Positions 52,077 through 59,968 of a stretch of DNA of 64,000 nt are shown piece by piece. Position 1 is the first letter of the stretch, and each line of letters begins with the position of its first letter. Below the pieces are notes generated by a model. That model worked only from the letters and a program-made list of their open reading frames with translations, did no database searches and was not told the origin of the DNA. Both the position numbers and the translations under genes were made by a program. Source of the stretch: Mesorhizobium sp. M2E.F.Ca.ET.219.01.1.1 (lineage in GTDB: Bacteria; Pseudomonadota; Alphaproteobacteria; Rhizobiales; Rhizobiaceae); assembly GCF_004016445.2 (NCBI RefSeq), contig NZ_SADT02000002.1, positions 930,001 to 994,000 of the forward strand, given 5' to 3'.

Positions 52077-52510
52077 AGCGCGAGCGAAGGCGGTCGAAAT
52101 CAGGGTGCTGTGCTGCAACCGGTCGCCATCGGCTGAGCAATCTTGCAACCACAACGCCGAGGGCCATCCGCACAACCCACCCCCGGCAGGTATTAACGCG
52201 CGCCCGAGATCGCCTTTCCTAAAGGGGGCTGGCGGCGGGACAGGCGCGCTGCGCCCGGATCAAATCGATCAGGCGCTAAGTTCGGCACCACGCTTGTTAG
52301 CTCGGAACTGCGCTCGGTGTGGAGCAGACCGCCAGGTTCGCATTCGCGGTAGAGCATGTGGCTGACCCAAGAGTCACTGCAGGTTGAGAGGCTGCCTACG
52401 TCGGTTCGTCCGTGTTAAGAAGCGTATGATCGCACGGCCTAGAGCGTTAAAAAAGAAGTGTCATTTCAGTTGAATTGAGCCATTGATTAACAACCGAGCG
52501 GGGGTGATTC
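52077..52510. other. Intergenic region upstream of the SIR2-STAND gene
   Basis: About 430 bases with no supported gene. GC is high at first, then falls sharply over the last 70 bases (GCGTTAAAAAAGAAGTGTCA onward), where TTGAAT and GATTAA could form a promoter. That drop marks the left edge of the foreign-looking segment. GGGGGTG precedes the TTG start at 52511. No integrase, att-like duplication or tRNA is seen. Confidence 0.55.
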
Positions 52511-55500
52511 TTGGTACACGATCTTATTTTTTATGAGAAAGACGCGCTACTGTATCGCCTCCATGAGGGGCTTGAAAACAGTCAGAAGAACGTTGTCTTT
52601 GTTGTAGGCGCTCCCATTGCTGCACCGAGGGGAGGTACTCCAGGGGTAGCTGATGTAGCTTCGGTAGTTGAATTGATTCGCTCGGAGTTTTCCGGAAAGC
52701 GTGGGCAACTGGAAAAGCTCGACGGGCAGCTAGCAGTCGCAACTAATCGCTATCAAACGGCCTTCGATTTTCTGTCACCCCGCGCCGGGCAGGACGCAGC
52801 CAACGGTATCATAAAAAGGGCAGTTTCAGGTGCTCTCCGACACTCCGGTGTAGACGCTTGGAGTGACAATATTTGCAAACTTAGTGACGAAGAGTTCCAG
52901 GCGTTGGACAATGATATCAATGCTTGGCATCTGCCACCCGCCGTTAAGGCTATTGGAGAACTGGTCTCTAAATATCCAAGCCGCTTCGGTAAAATATTGA
53001 TTACGTCGAATTTTGACCCATTGGTCGAGGTTTCGATAAAGAGCGCAGGGGGTGTTTGTTGGAGGACGTCGCTATCAGTGGACGGTTCCATAAATCAAAG
53101 TACTGCTGCCGGATGCCAAGTAATACATATACATGGTTATTGGCATGGTAGCGATACGCTTCACACCAACAGGCAGTTAGTCAGAAGTCGGCCGACGCTA
53201 CAAAATGACCTATTGGTGCGCCTCAAGGACCACATCGTTGTCGTTATGGCGTACGGCGGCTGGCAGGATATCTTCACTGGTGCGCTTGGAGGTGTGGTGG
53301 GGAATGATAATTTGTTTCCCGAGATTCTCTGGGCGTTGCACGGCGAAGACCCGCACGTCAGTGAATATTTACTAAGCCAGTTGCGCCCCGGCATCGATCG
53401 CAATCGTGTCACCTTCTATAAAGGTATCGACTGTCATGAATTCTTGCCGGAGCTGTTGAGTCTTTGGGACGCTGGGGCCTTGGAGGACGACATTTCCGCG
53501 GCGCCATTGTCTGCTTCGAGACCCAAGTCGACTGCGCATATTACCCAGCTGGCGCCCCTAGAGTGCGACCGGCCGCCCAACGTAGAAATTTGGGTCGGTC
53601 GAGAGAATGAACTTCGCTCGCTCGAGACGTCAAACGCTAAAGTCGTTATAATTTGCGGCATCGGGGGCGAAGGAAAATCGGCTCTGGCGTCGCATTATGT
53701 AAACACTCTTCAAGAACGAGAGGGAGGCTATCGCTTCTGGGATTGGAGAGACTGCAAGGAACAAAGCGATCGAATCCGAACTCAAATCGTCGAGATGATT
53801 GTGCGATTTTCAAACGGCAGGATTGGCGCAGAAGATCTTGCAGATGCCAACGACGAAGAGATTGCAGAGGTCGTTATCGACCAGACGAGACATGCGCACG
53901 CCGTACTTGTGTTCGATAACGTAGACAGCTACGTCGACCTTGAAAATGCTACGTTCACCGGACTCCTAGACCTAATAGTAAACCGCATATCTAATGAGTC
54001 GTCTTCAAGTCGTGTTATACTGACCTGTAGACCTCAAGTGCATTACCCGTCGTCATCCGTTATTACTTTTTCGATGAAAGGTATCTCCGAAGGTGAGGCG
54101 CTTGAGTTGTTCGCAAAGCGCGCCTCGGGACATGCTGTGCCCGAGCCGGATATTCGCGATGCCCATACAATCACGAAGGGACATGCCTTTTGGTTAGATT
54201 TGCTAGCCGTGCAGGTGACGAAAGTACCGGGAACTACACTAAGAAAACTGCTTGATGACATGCGCCGCGGGCGAGAAGAAGTCCCCGATGTATTATCATC
54301 GATATGGGACAAATTGGCCCTTCGCGAGCAGACATTACTGCGGTTTATGGCAGAGGCGGTAAGGCCGGAGACAGAAATCACACTTCAGCGTTTCGTGGCT
54401 TCGCAGTTGAATTACAAAAATTTTACGAAAGCCCTCCGATCCCTGATATCTTTGAATCTGATCGTGGTGAAGCCCGAGCTGGACGCGCCGGATCTTTACG
54501 ACCTCCATCCTCTGGTTCGTCAATTTGTAAGGGTTCGTTTCGAGCGATCGGAAAGGTCGGATTTCATCACGATAGTTATTAATCAATACAAGGTAATTAT
54601 TAGCGCCATTGGCTCGATGTTAGGTGTAAATCTGCCGTTCGCACTTCTGGAGAGATGGTCACAAAAAGCGGAGCTCGAGGTCTCCGCTGGGTTGTACAAT
54701 GAGGCGTTCGAGACATTGGTTGAGATAGAGAATGCGCTAATTGGAGGGGGCCATGTCCAGGAATATGTGAGAGTAGGACGCCTGCTTTTTGAGTCTATAG
54801 AATGGGAGACAGCTCCTGCAAAATACAAGCAGTTCGATAAAGTAGTGGGCACGATGGCCGTCGCGTTTGATCAACTTGGCGATTTTGAGGCGGCCGATAA
54901 TTTGATTAGTCGCTATGAGGCAACTATTCCACAGAAGACGGTGCGCTACATAAAGCTTTGCGATATACGATCTTATTCGTATTGGGTCCGCGGAGAGTTT
55001 GAATTGGCGATTGATTGGGCCACGAAAGGGGTGGCTCTAAAAAAGGACAGTCACGTAGACACAACTTTCGACTGTGATCATACATTAGCGTTAGCCCAGA
55101 GAGACTCCGGCAATCCAAGTATTGCACTAGAATTCTTTCGGAAAAGCTGGACCGTAGATGAAATTGTTGAATCTGCGGACGGCGTTCCAGAAGACGGCCC
55201 TATGTATGGGAACGTGGGGCGCTGCCTCCAGATGATTGGCCGCGCGGAAGAGGCTCTACGCTGTTACAGAAAATCAATTGAGCTTCTAGAGATTGATTCG
55301 TCGTTCCACAGCAGGTCGAACCGTGCTTACGGGAGACGGTGGATTGGTCAGATATTTGTGGACCTTGGGGATAAGACAATGGCGGAGGCATTCTTTATGG
55401 ATGCGATCCGTATACTAGGGACGGCTGCTCCGTTGAGAGTTCGAGAGATATATGCTGAGGTGGATAATCTACATGACAGCGGTGTGCCGTTAATGAGCGA

Positions 55501-55543
55501 AGCCAAATCAACTGCTATCGTGCGGGAGTGGATGCGGGGATAA
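52511..55543 (+). CDS. SIR2-STAND-TPR protein, putative anti-phage defence sensor
   Basis: One 1010-residue protein with three parts. (1) A SIR2-like domain, about residues 20-320: VVFVVGAPIAAPRGGTPGVA, ILITSNFDPLVEVSI (the T-x-N-x-D type strand) and VIHIHGYWHG. In defence systems such domains degrade NAD. (2) A STAND/NB-ARC ATPase, about 358-680: WVGRENELRSL, P-loop CGIGGEGKSALA (383-390), Walker B AVLVFDNVDS (464-473), sensor RVILTCRP and the winged-helix end LYDLHPLVRQFVRVR. (3) TPR-like repeats to the C-terminus, such as AEEALRCYRKSIELLE. The protein would sense a phage signal and trigger NAD loss. The start is TTG. AT-rich codons (ATA, TTA, AGA) differ from its neighbours. Defence is inferred from architecture. 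Confidence 0.87.
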   Translation: MVHDLIFYEKDALLYRLHEGLENSQKNVVFVVGAPIAAPRGGTPGVADVASVVELIRSEFSGKRGQLEKLDGQLAVATNRYQTAFDFLSPRAGQDAANGIIKRAVSGALRHSGVDAWSDNICKLSDEEFQALDNDINAWHLPPAVKAIGELVSKYPSRFGKILITSNFDPLVEVSIKSAGGVCWRTSLSVDGSINQSTAAGCQVIHIHGYWHGSDTLHTNRQLVRSRPTLQNDLLVRLKDHIVVVMAYGGWQDIFTGALGGVVGNDNLFPEILWALHGEDPHVSEYLLSQLRPGIDRNRVTFYKGIDCHEFLPELLSLWDAGALEDDISAAPLSASRPKSTAHITQLAPLECDRPPNVEIWVGRENELRSLETSNAKVVIICGIGGEGKSALASHYVNTLQEREGGYRFWDWRDCKEQSDRIRTQIVEMIVRFSNGRIGAEDLADANDEEIAEVVIDQTRHAHAVLVFDNVDSYVDLENATFTGLLDLIVNRISNESSSSRVILTCRPQVHYPSSSVITFSMKGISEGEALELFAKRASGHAVPEPDIRDAHTITKGHAFWLDLLAVQVTKVPGTTLRKLLDDMRRGREEVPDVLSSIWDKLALREQTLLRFMAEAVRPETEITLQRFVASQLNYKNFTKALRSLISLNLIVVKPELDAPDLYDLHPLVRQFVRVRFERSERSDFITIVINQYKVIISAIGSMLGVNLPFALLERWSQKAELEVSAGLYNEAFETLVEIENALIGGGHVQEYVRVGRLLFESIEWETAPAKYKQFDKVVGTMAVAFDQLGDFEAADNLISRYEATIPQKTVRYIKLCDIRSYSYWVRGEFELAIDWATKGVALKKDSHVDTTFDCDHTLALAQRDSGNPSIALEFFRKSWTVDEIVESADGVPEDGPMYGNVGRCLQMIGRAEEALRCYRKSIELLEIDSSFHSRSNRAYGRRWIGQIFVDLGDKTMAEAFFMDAIRILGTAAPLRVREIYAEVDNLHDSGVPLMSEAKSTAIVREWMRG

Positions 55544-55587
55544 ACCATCTAGATGGTCTAATTGCTAGGCGTATTGTCATTCAAGGG

Positions 55588-55827
55588 CCTATCCGCCCAG
55601 CGAACCTCTGCGGCAGAGAAATCTTCGTGTCCTTCGGCAACTCCCGACTGCGGATATGGCGATAAATTGTTCCGTCGGTTGCACTCCGATGCCGCGATCA
55701 ATTTAAGGGGATGCCGGTTGCCAGCTAGCTTGCGGAACAGCTCCCCAACGTCCTTGGACTTGATGTCGTGCTTGCCAGGCCTTCGGCGACGGCAGTGAGG
55801 GAACCCTGAAAGGTCACCTCAACCAAA
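55588..55827 (-). pseudogene. Decayed MoaD/ThiS-like gene, paralogue of the intact gene at 57438
   Basis: No open frame spans it, but in three successive frames on the minus strand it matches the intact 81-residue protein at 57438-57683: VEVTFQGSLTAVAEG (start), then KSKDVGELFRKLAG, then DGTIYRHIRSRELPKDTKIS followed by LPQRFAG. At least two frameshifts separate these pieces, and the C-terminal Gly-Gly needed for sulfur carriage is lost (AGR). Its start codon is now TTG and overlaps the end of the small gene at 55814. It lies about 45 bases beyond the SIR2-STAND gene, which suggests past duplication and disruption here. Confidence 0.8.
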
Positions 55828-56026
55828 GAACCCGGCTCCGCCCCTCAACCTCATCCTCCACCACAAACGACAGCGCGATCAGGTCGTCGAGGTCGATGCC
55901 GCCATGGCCGTTGTCCAGCACGTCCGCGACCTTCTGGAAGGCCAGCATGTCATCCATGCTGAGCTTGGCTGCTCTCAGCCTGTCCTGCAAACCCGCCACC
56001 CTGCTTTCCAAGGTCGTGGTGATCAT
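55814..56026 (-). CDS. Hypothetical 70-aa protein
   Basis: Acidic helical protein: MITTTLESRVAGLQDRLRAA, KLSMDDMLAFQKVADVLDNG, HGGIDLDDLIALSFVVEDEV. The ATG at 56026 follows GGAGG by 5 bases, which decides against longer starts. No family. It ends inside the 5' end of the decayed MoaD-like gene, so the two may once have formed one transcription unit. Confidence 0.6.
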   Translation of the reverse strand: MITTTLESRVAGLQDRLRAAKLSMDDMLAFQKVADVLDNGHGGIDLDDLIALSFVVEDEVEGRSRVLWLR

Positions 56027-56113
56027 GCTTGCCTCCATACTGTCCAACGGCGCGTTGCGGATGCCCGGCGTCAGGCACGAGAACACCCCGGCCCGATAAG
56101 GGCTGATTGCTTT

Positions 56114-56171
56114 ATCGTCAGATCGCCCGCCACCTGTGGGCAGATGGCGGGCGATCCGGCAGCCTGACGAT
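56114..56171. repeat. Nested palindrome / long hairpin
   Basis: Inner perfect 12-bp arms GATCGCCCGCCA (56121-56132) and TGGCGGGCGATC (56145-56156) around a 12-base loop; outer 7-bp arms ATCGTCA (56114-56120) and TGACGAT (56165-56171). Very stable if transcribed, without a T-tract. It could be a structured RNA, a recombination site or an intergenic repeat. Confidence 0.72.
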
Positions 56172-56308
56172 GAAGGGACTGATTGCTCGTCAGCGCAGCC
56201 CTAATGAGATCGCGGGGCTTATGTTTCACGTCAGGGACCAATGCGCCGGCGCATGAGACCTCAGTCCCCATCAGCGGAACCTAATGTTGCCCGCGCGCTT
56301 ATGGCGAC

Positions 56309-56680
56309 ATGAGCAGCCGCGGTCTCGACTTCTTCGACAAATGGCTGGCGGAGCATCTGCCGAACGTGCTGACGGACGATCCGGTGGCAGTGAGCGATCT
56401 TGCCGACGAGATGATGAAGGCGGCCGCGCGCCAGGGCATCCCGGCCAGCGAGATCAACGAGGAAGTCGACAGCATCTTCGAAGTGATCTTCGAGGCGTTG
56501 CAGCATCGCGAAGGCAGCCTCGGGGAGAGCGACCAGGCCGTCTTCGAATTGCTTGCAGGGCGCCTGGCGAGGGAAACCGGCATCACCCAGGAACAGGCCG
56601 GCGAGCTGATCGAGACGACCGGGACGGACTGGGATGCGCTGCTTCGCGAGGCCCATTTTCTGAAAGAGCAGGGCGAATGA
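56309..56680 (+). CDS. DUF768 protein fused to the helical module
   Basis: A 123-residue protein. MSSRGLDFFDKWLAEHLPNV is the DUF768 signature, followed by ADEMMKAAARQGIPASEINE. The C-terminal part (ETGITQEQAGELIETTGTDW, DALLREAHFLKEQGE) is the module also found at 20294, 26795 and 29650. The stop overlaps the start of the next DUF768 gene (ATGA). DUF768 is Rhizobiales-specific; function unknown. Confidence 0.84.
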   Translation: MSSRGLDFFDKWLAEHLPNVLTDDPVAVSDLADEMMKAAARQGIPASEINEEVDSIFEVIFEALQHREGSLGESDQAVFELLAGRLARETGITQEQAGELIETTGTDWDALLREAHFLKEQGE

Positions 56681-56901
56681 GCGAGCGTGGCGCGGCGTTC
56701 TTTGGCCGATGGATCACCGACAATGTGATGCGCGGCAAGGTGGGCGCGGACATCGTCTCGGTGGCCGAGCTGACGAACAAGCTGTTCGCCGATGCCAGGG
56801 CGGCAGGTATCTCCGAGGAGGAGATCGAAGAGGAGATCGGAAGCGCATACGAGGCGATCCTGGCGGCGATAGTCGGCTCCGAGAAGAACGACAGAGCCTG
56901 A
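56677..56901 (+). CDS. DUF768 protein
   Basis: A 74-residue DUF768 protein: MSERGAAFFGRWITDNVMRG, VSVAELTNKLFADARAAGIS, EEEIEEEIGSAYEAILAAIV. It overlaps the preceding DUF768 gene by 4 bases, so the pair is translationally coupled. It lacks the C-terminal module, which makes the pair useful for seeing which part is core. Confidence 0.86.
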   Translation: MSERGAAFFGRWITDNVMRGKVGADIVSVAELTNKLFADARAAGISEEEIEEEIGSAYEAILAAIVGSEKNDRA

Positions 56902-56969
56902 GCATCGCGAGCATCGCGCGGCCGTCCGCTCGCCTCGGCGCAGGCACCGAAGATCGTCGCCGGCCGTCA

Positions 56970-56994
56970 GGAACATTAGCGCGCCCTGAAGGTT
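56970..56994 (+). promoter_or_regulatory. Possible EcfG-like promoter
   Basis: GGAAC at 56970-56974, 16 bases, GGTT at 56991-56994. It lies 36 bases before the 43-aa gene at 57031. One mismatch to CGTT. Confidence 0.45.
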
Positions 56995-57030
56995 CTCCCA
57001 GAGAAGTCCCTCGCATCCTGGGTTGGAGCC

Positions 57031-57162
57031 ATGGCCGAGTTGGCATTTGCTTTCGTGTATTATTCCGGGCTGAGCGGCCATGACGTGGTGGGCGCCGTGG
57101 TGTCCTTGATGGCGGGCCTGCTGCTCTACAACGTCATGCGTGAGGACCGGCCAACCCGGTAA
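57031..57162 (+). CDS. Small membrane protein, 43 aa
   Basis: ATG at 57031 with GGAG just upstream. MAELAFAFVYYSGLSGHDVV then GAVVSLMAGLLLYNVMREDR predicts one or two short membrane segments. No family recognised. A possible EcfG-like promoter precedes it. Confidence 0.5.
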   Translation: MAELAFAFVYYSGLSGHDVVGAVVSLMAGLLLYNVMREDRPTR

Positions 57163-57248
57163 ACCATCCGTCCGGGAGCGGCCCGGCCCGAAAGGGGAGG
57201 AGCCCACGAGCCCCACGTGACTGAGGACGTTTCGGACTGCCCTCCGGC

Positions 57249-57273
57249 GGAACATTAGTGCACACTAATTGTT
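57249..57273 (+). promoter_or_regulatory. EcfG-like promoter with palindromic spacer
   Basis: GGAAC at 57249-57253 and TGTT at 57270-57273 are separated by exactly 16 bases, and those 16 bases (57254-57269) are a perfect palindrome, ATTAGTGCACACTAAT. It lies 23 bases before the micro-ORF at 57297. A second regulator may bind the spacer. Confidence 0.5.
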
Positions 57274-57296
57274 GATCCTCCACAGGAGGACATGCC

Positions 57297-57374
57297 ATGC
57301 ACAGCATTATCTATATCGTCGGCCTCGTCGTCGTCATTCTCGCCGTTCTGAGCTTCTTCGGGCTTAGGCGATAG
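57297..57374 (+). CDS. Membrane micro-protein, 25 aa
   Basis: ATG at 57297 after AGGAGG at 57284-57289. The whole product is one hydrophobic helix (MHSIIYIVGLVVVILAVLSF) ending FGLRR. Similar 25-residue proteins with an IVGLVVVILAVLSFFGLR helix are, from memory, widespread in Rhizobiales. The strong ribosome site and EcfG-like promoter make it convincing. Function unknown. Confidence 0.68.
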   Translation: MHSIIYIVGLVVVILAVLSFFGLRR

Positions 57375-57437
57375 GCGGTCACAACGGCGGGGTCTACGGG
57401 GGTCTGCCCAAACGCGCGACGGCGGGCCACTCGCTCG

Positions 57438-57683
57438 CTATCCTCCCGCCAACCGCGGCAGCAGGAAGATCTCCGCCCCCTCGGGCAGCTCCTTGCTCCA
57501 CGTATCGCGATAGATCGTCCCGTCGATCGCGACCGCGATCCCACGATCGATCCAGGGCTCTATCCCAGGATACTGTTCCGCCAGCTTGCGGAACAGTTCC
57601 CTGATGTCCTTGGCCTCGATCTCGTGCCTGGCCTTGCCTCCGGCGACGGCGCTGAGCGAGCCCCAAAGGGTGACCTCCACCAT
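57438..57683 (-). CDS. MoaD/ThiS-family ubiquitin-like sulfur carrier
   Basis: An 81-residue beta-grasp protein. MVEVTLWGSLSAVAGGKARH, KDIRELFRKLAEQYPGIEPW, DRGIAVAIDGTIYRDTWSKE, then EIFLLPRLAGG with the C-terminal Gly-Gly needed for thiocarboxylate formation. It starts 17 bases after the molybdenum hydroxylase large subunit stop, so it is the fourth gene of that operon. It could supply sulfur for molybdopterin maturation of this enzyme, or a substrate-specific sulfuration. The decayed copy at 55588 is its paralogue. Confidence 0.85.
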   Translation of the reverse strand: MVEVTLWGSLSAVAGGKARHEIEAKDIRELFRKLAEQYPGIEPWIDRGIAVAIDGTIYRDTWSKELPEGAEIFLLPRLAGG

Positions 57684-57700
57684 CGCCGGCAGGCCTCGGT

Positions 57701-59965
57701 TTAGCCTTCCCGTTCCGCGTCCAGCGCCGCGAGGATGCGCGGCGGCGACATCGGGATGTGGGTCATGCGCACGCCCACCGCGTTCGACACCGCGTTGGCG
57801 ATCGCCGCCAGCGGCGGCACGATCGAGGTTTCGCCAACGCCGCGCACGCCATAGGGATGGTTGGGGTTGGGGATCTCCAGGATCTGCGTGTCGATCATCG
57901 GCAGGTCGGAGCAGACCGGGATGCGGTAGTCGAGGAAGCCCGCATTCTGCAGCCGCCCGTCCTTGCCGTAGATATACTCTTCGTTGAGCGCCCAGCCGAT
58001 GCCTTGCGCCGCACCGCCCTGGTACTGGCCCTCGACATAGGTCGGGTGCACCGCCTTGCCGGCATCCTGCACCACCGTGTAGCGGATCACGCGGGTCGAG
58101 CCGGTCTCGGGATCGACCTCGACGTCGCAGATATGGGTGGCGAAGGAGACGCCCGCGCCGTCGGCGACGAGCTCGCTATGGCCGGCGATCGGCCCGCCGG
58201 TCTTGCCGGAAGCGGCCGCGATCTCCTTCAGCGACAGCGGCGACAGGTTGCCGTATTTCTCGCCCTTGGCGATGGCATGGCCCTTTTCCCAATGCACGTC
58301 CTCGACCGGGATGTCCCAGGTCTGCGCCGCGCGCTCGCGCAGGATCTTGATCGCGTTGCGCGCGGCCGAGATCGTCGCCATCGAGGAGGAGAAGGTGCCA
58401 CGGCTGCCGTCGGTCATGTCGTTGTAGCCGAGCGAGGAGGTATCGGCGACGATCGCCTTCACATGGCTGTAGTCGATGCCGAGCTCTTCCGCCGCCACCA
58501 GCGACAGCGAGGCGCGGGAACCGCCGACATCCACCGTGCCCACGGCCAGCGACACCGAGCCATCCATGCCGATGTTCAAGTCGGTGCAGGTCTGGCCGCC
58601 GAAATTGAACCAGAAGCCGCAGGCCATGCCGCGTCCCTGGTTGGCCTTGAGCGGCGCCTTCATGTGCGGATGGTGCTTCACCGCCTCCAGCGTCGGCCCG
58701 ATGCCGATCGGCCCGTAGACCGGGCCGTAGGAGGCGCGGGTGCCTTCCTGCGCGGCGTTCTTGATGCGGAAGTCCACCGCGTCCATGCCGAGCTCGTGGG
58801 CAAGCTCGTCGACAGCGCTTTCCACCGCGAAGGCCGCCATCGGCGCGGAAGGCGCGCGATAGGCCGCGGTCTTCGGCCGGTTGACCAGCACTTCGTAGCC
58901 GACAGTCTTGACGTTCTCGAGCTTGTAGCAGGCGAAGGCCGTCATCGCGCCGATCTCGGCCCAGGAGCCGGCATAGGGGCCGCAGCTATAGCGCAGCGTC
59001 GCTTCCGCCGCGGTGATCGTGCCGTCCTTGCTGGCGCCGATCTTCACGTCGATCGAGGTGGCGCTGGTCGGCCCGGAGGCGCGGAACACCTCGTCGCGGG
59101 TCATCACCAGCTTTACGGGACGGCCGGCCTTGCGCGACAGCGCCAGCGCCACCGGCTCGGCCCACACATGGGTCTTGCCGCCGAAGCCGCCGCCGATCTC
59201 CGACGAGGTGACGCGCAGCTTCGAGGCTTCCATGCCCAGCAGCTGGGCGCAATGCTGGCGGTAGACGAAATGGCCTTGCGTGCACACCCATAGGTCCGCC
59301 GTGCCGTCCGGGTTGACGCTCGCCACGCAGGCATGCGGCTCGATATAGCCCTGATGCGTCTGCTCGGTCTTGAAGGAGCGCTCGACGATGAAATCGGCCT
59401 TGGCGAAGCCGGCATGGACATCGCCATGGCCGAACTGCGTGCGCTTGGTGACGTTGGAGGGTTTCGCCGGCTTTTCCTCGAGCCCCTCGGTGAAGACCTG
59501 GTCGTTGATCAGCGGGGCATGGTGGTGCGCGGCCTCGTCGACATCGGTGACATGCGGCAGCACCTCATACTCGACCTCGATCAGCTTCAGCGCCTGACGG
59601 GCAATGCGGGCATCGATCGCGGCGACGGCGGCCACCGCATGGCCGTCATAGAGCGCCTTCTTGCGCGCCATGCAATTGTCGAGGATGTCGTACATGGCGG
59701 CATCGCCGTCGGTGAGGTCCGGCAGGTCCTTCGCCGTGATCACCGCCTTCACGCCGGCGAGCTTTTCCGCCTTGGACGTGTCGATGCTCTTGATCACCGC
59801 ATGGGCGTGCGGGCTGCGCAGGATCCGGCCGACCAGCTGCCCAGCCATGTTGAAGTCGGCGCCGTAGCGGGCGCGGCCCGTCACCTTGTCGACGCCGTCG
59901 GGGCGGATCGGGCGCGTGCCGACGGAAGCGAACTGGCGTCCTGAAAAGCGCGGATCGAAATTCAT
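57701..59965 (-). CDS. Molybdenum hydroxylase large (molybdopterin-binding) subunit
   Basis: A 754-residue catalytic subunit of the xanthine dehydrogenase/aldehyde oxidase family, part of a three-subunit enzyme. FASVGTRPIRPDGVDKVTGR opens the protein. GGGFGGKTHVWAEPVALALS is the Mo-cofactor loop, TAAYRAPSAPMAAFAVESAV the active-site loop, and GVRGVGETSIVPPLAAIANA holds the catalytic Glu. The loop lacks the CSFR of form I CO dehydrogenase, so it is not CoxL. Substrate unknown (heterocycle or aldehyde). It is 3 bases downstream of the Fe-S subunit and upstream of the MoaD-like gene. Confidence 0.95.
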   Translation of the reverse strand: MNFDPRFSGRQFASVGTRPIRPDGVDKVTGRARYGADFNMAGQLVGRILRSPHAHAVIKSIDTSKAEKLAGVKAVITAKDLPDLTDGDAAMYDILDNCMARKKALYDGHAVAAVAAIDARIARQALKLIEVEYEVLPHVTDVDEAAHHHAPLINDQVFTEGLEEKPAKPSNVTKRTQFGHGDVHAGFAKADFIVERSFKTEQTHQGYIEPHACVASVNPDGTADLWVCTQGHFVYRQHCAQLLGMEASKLRVTSSEIGGGFGGKTHVWAEPVALALSRKAGRPVKLVMTRDEVFRASGPTSATSIDVKIGASKDGTITAAEATLRYSCGPYAGSWAEIGAMTAFACYKLENVKTVGYEVLVNRPKTAAYRAPSAPMAAFAVESAVDELAHELGMDAVDFRIKNAAQEGTRASYGPVYGPIGIGPTLEAVKHHPHMKAPLKANQGRGMACGFWFNFGGQTCTDLNIGMDGSVSLAVGTVDVGGSRASLSLVAAEELGIDYSHVKAIVADTSSLGYNDMTDGSRGTFSSSMATISAARNAIKILRERAAQTWDIPVEDVHWEKGHAIAKGEKYGNLSPLSLKEIAAASGKTGGPIAGHSELVADGAGVSFATHICDVEVDPETGSTRVIRYTVVQDAGKAVHPTYVEGQYQGGAAQGIGWALNEEYIYGKDGRLQNAGFLDYRIPVCSDLPMIDTQILEIPNPNHPYGVRGVGETSIVPPLAAIANAVSNAVGVRMTHIPMSPPRILAALDAEREG

Positions 59966-59968
59966 GGA

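Noticed and set aside
52511..53470. SIR2 domain as a metabolic protein deacylase
   Set aside because: The fusion to STAND and TPR domains and the defence-type T-x-N-x-D strand do not fit a sirtuin-like deacylase (CobB).
57758..59293. 511-codon open frame on the plus strand
   Set aside because: Antisense to the molybdenum hydroxylase large subunit; rich in Arg/His/Gly without motifs.
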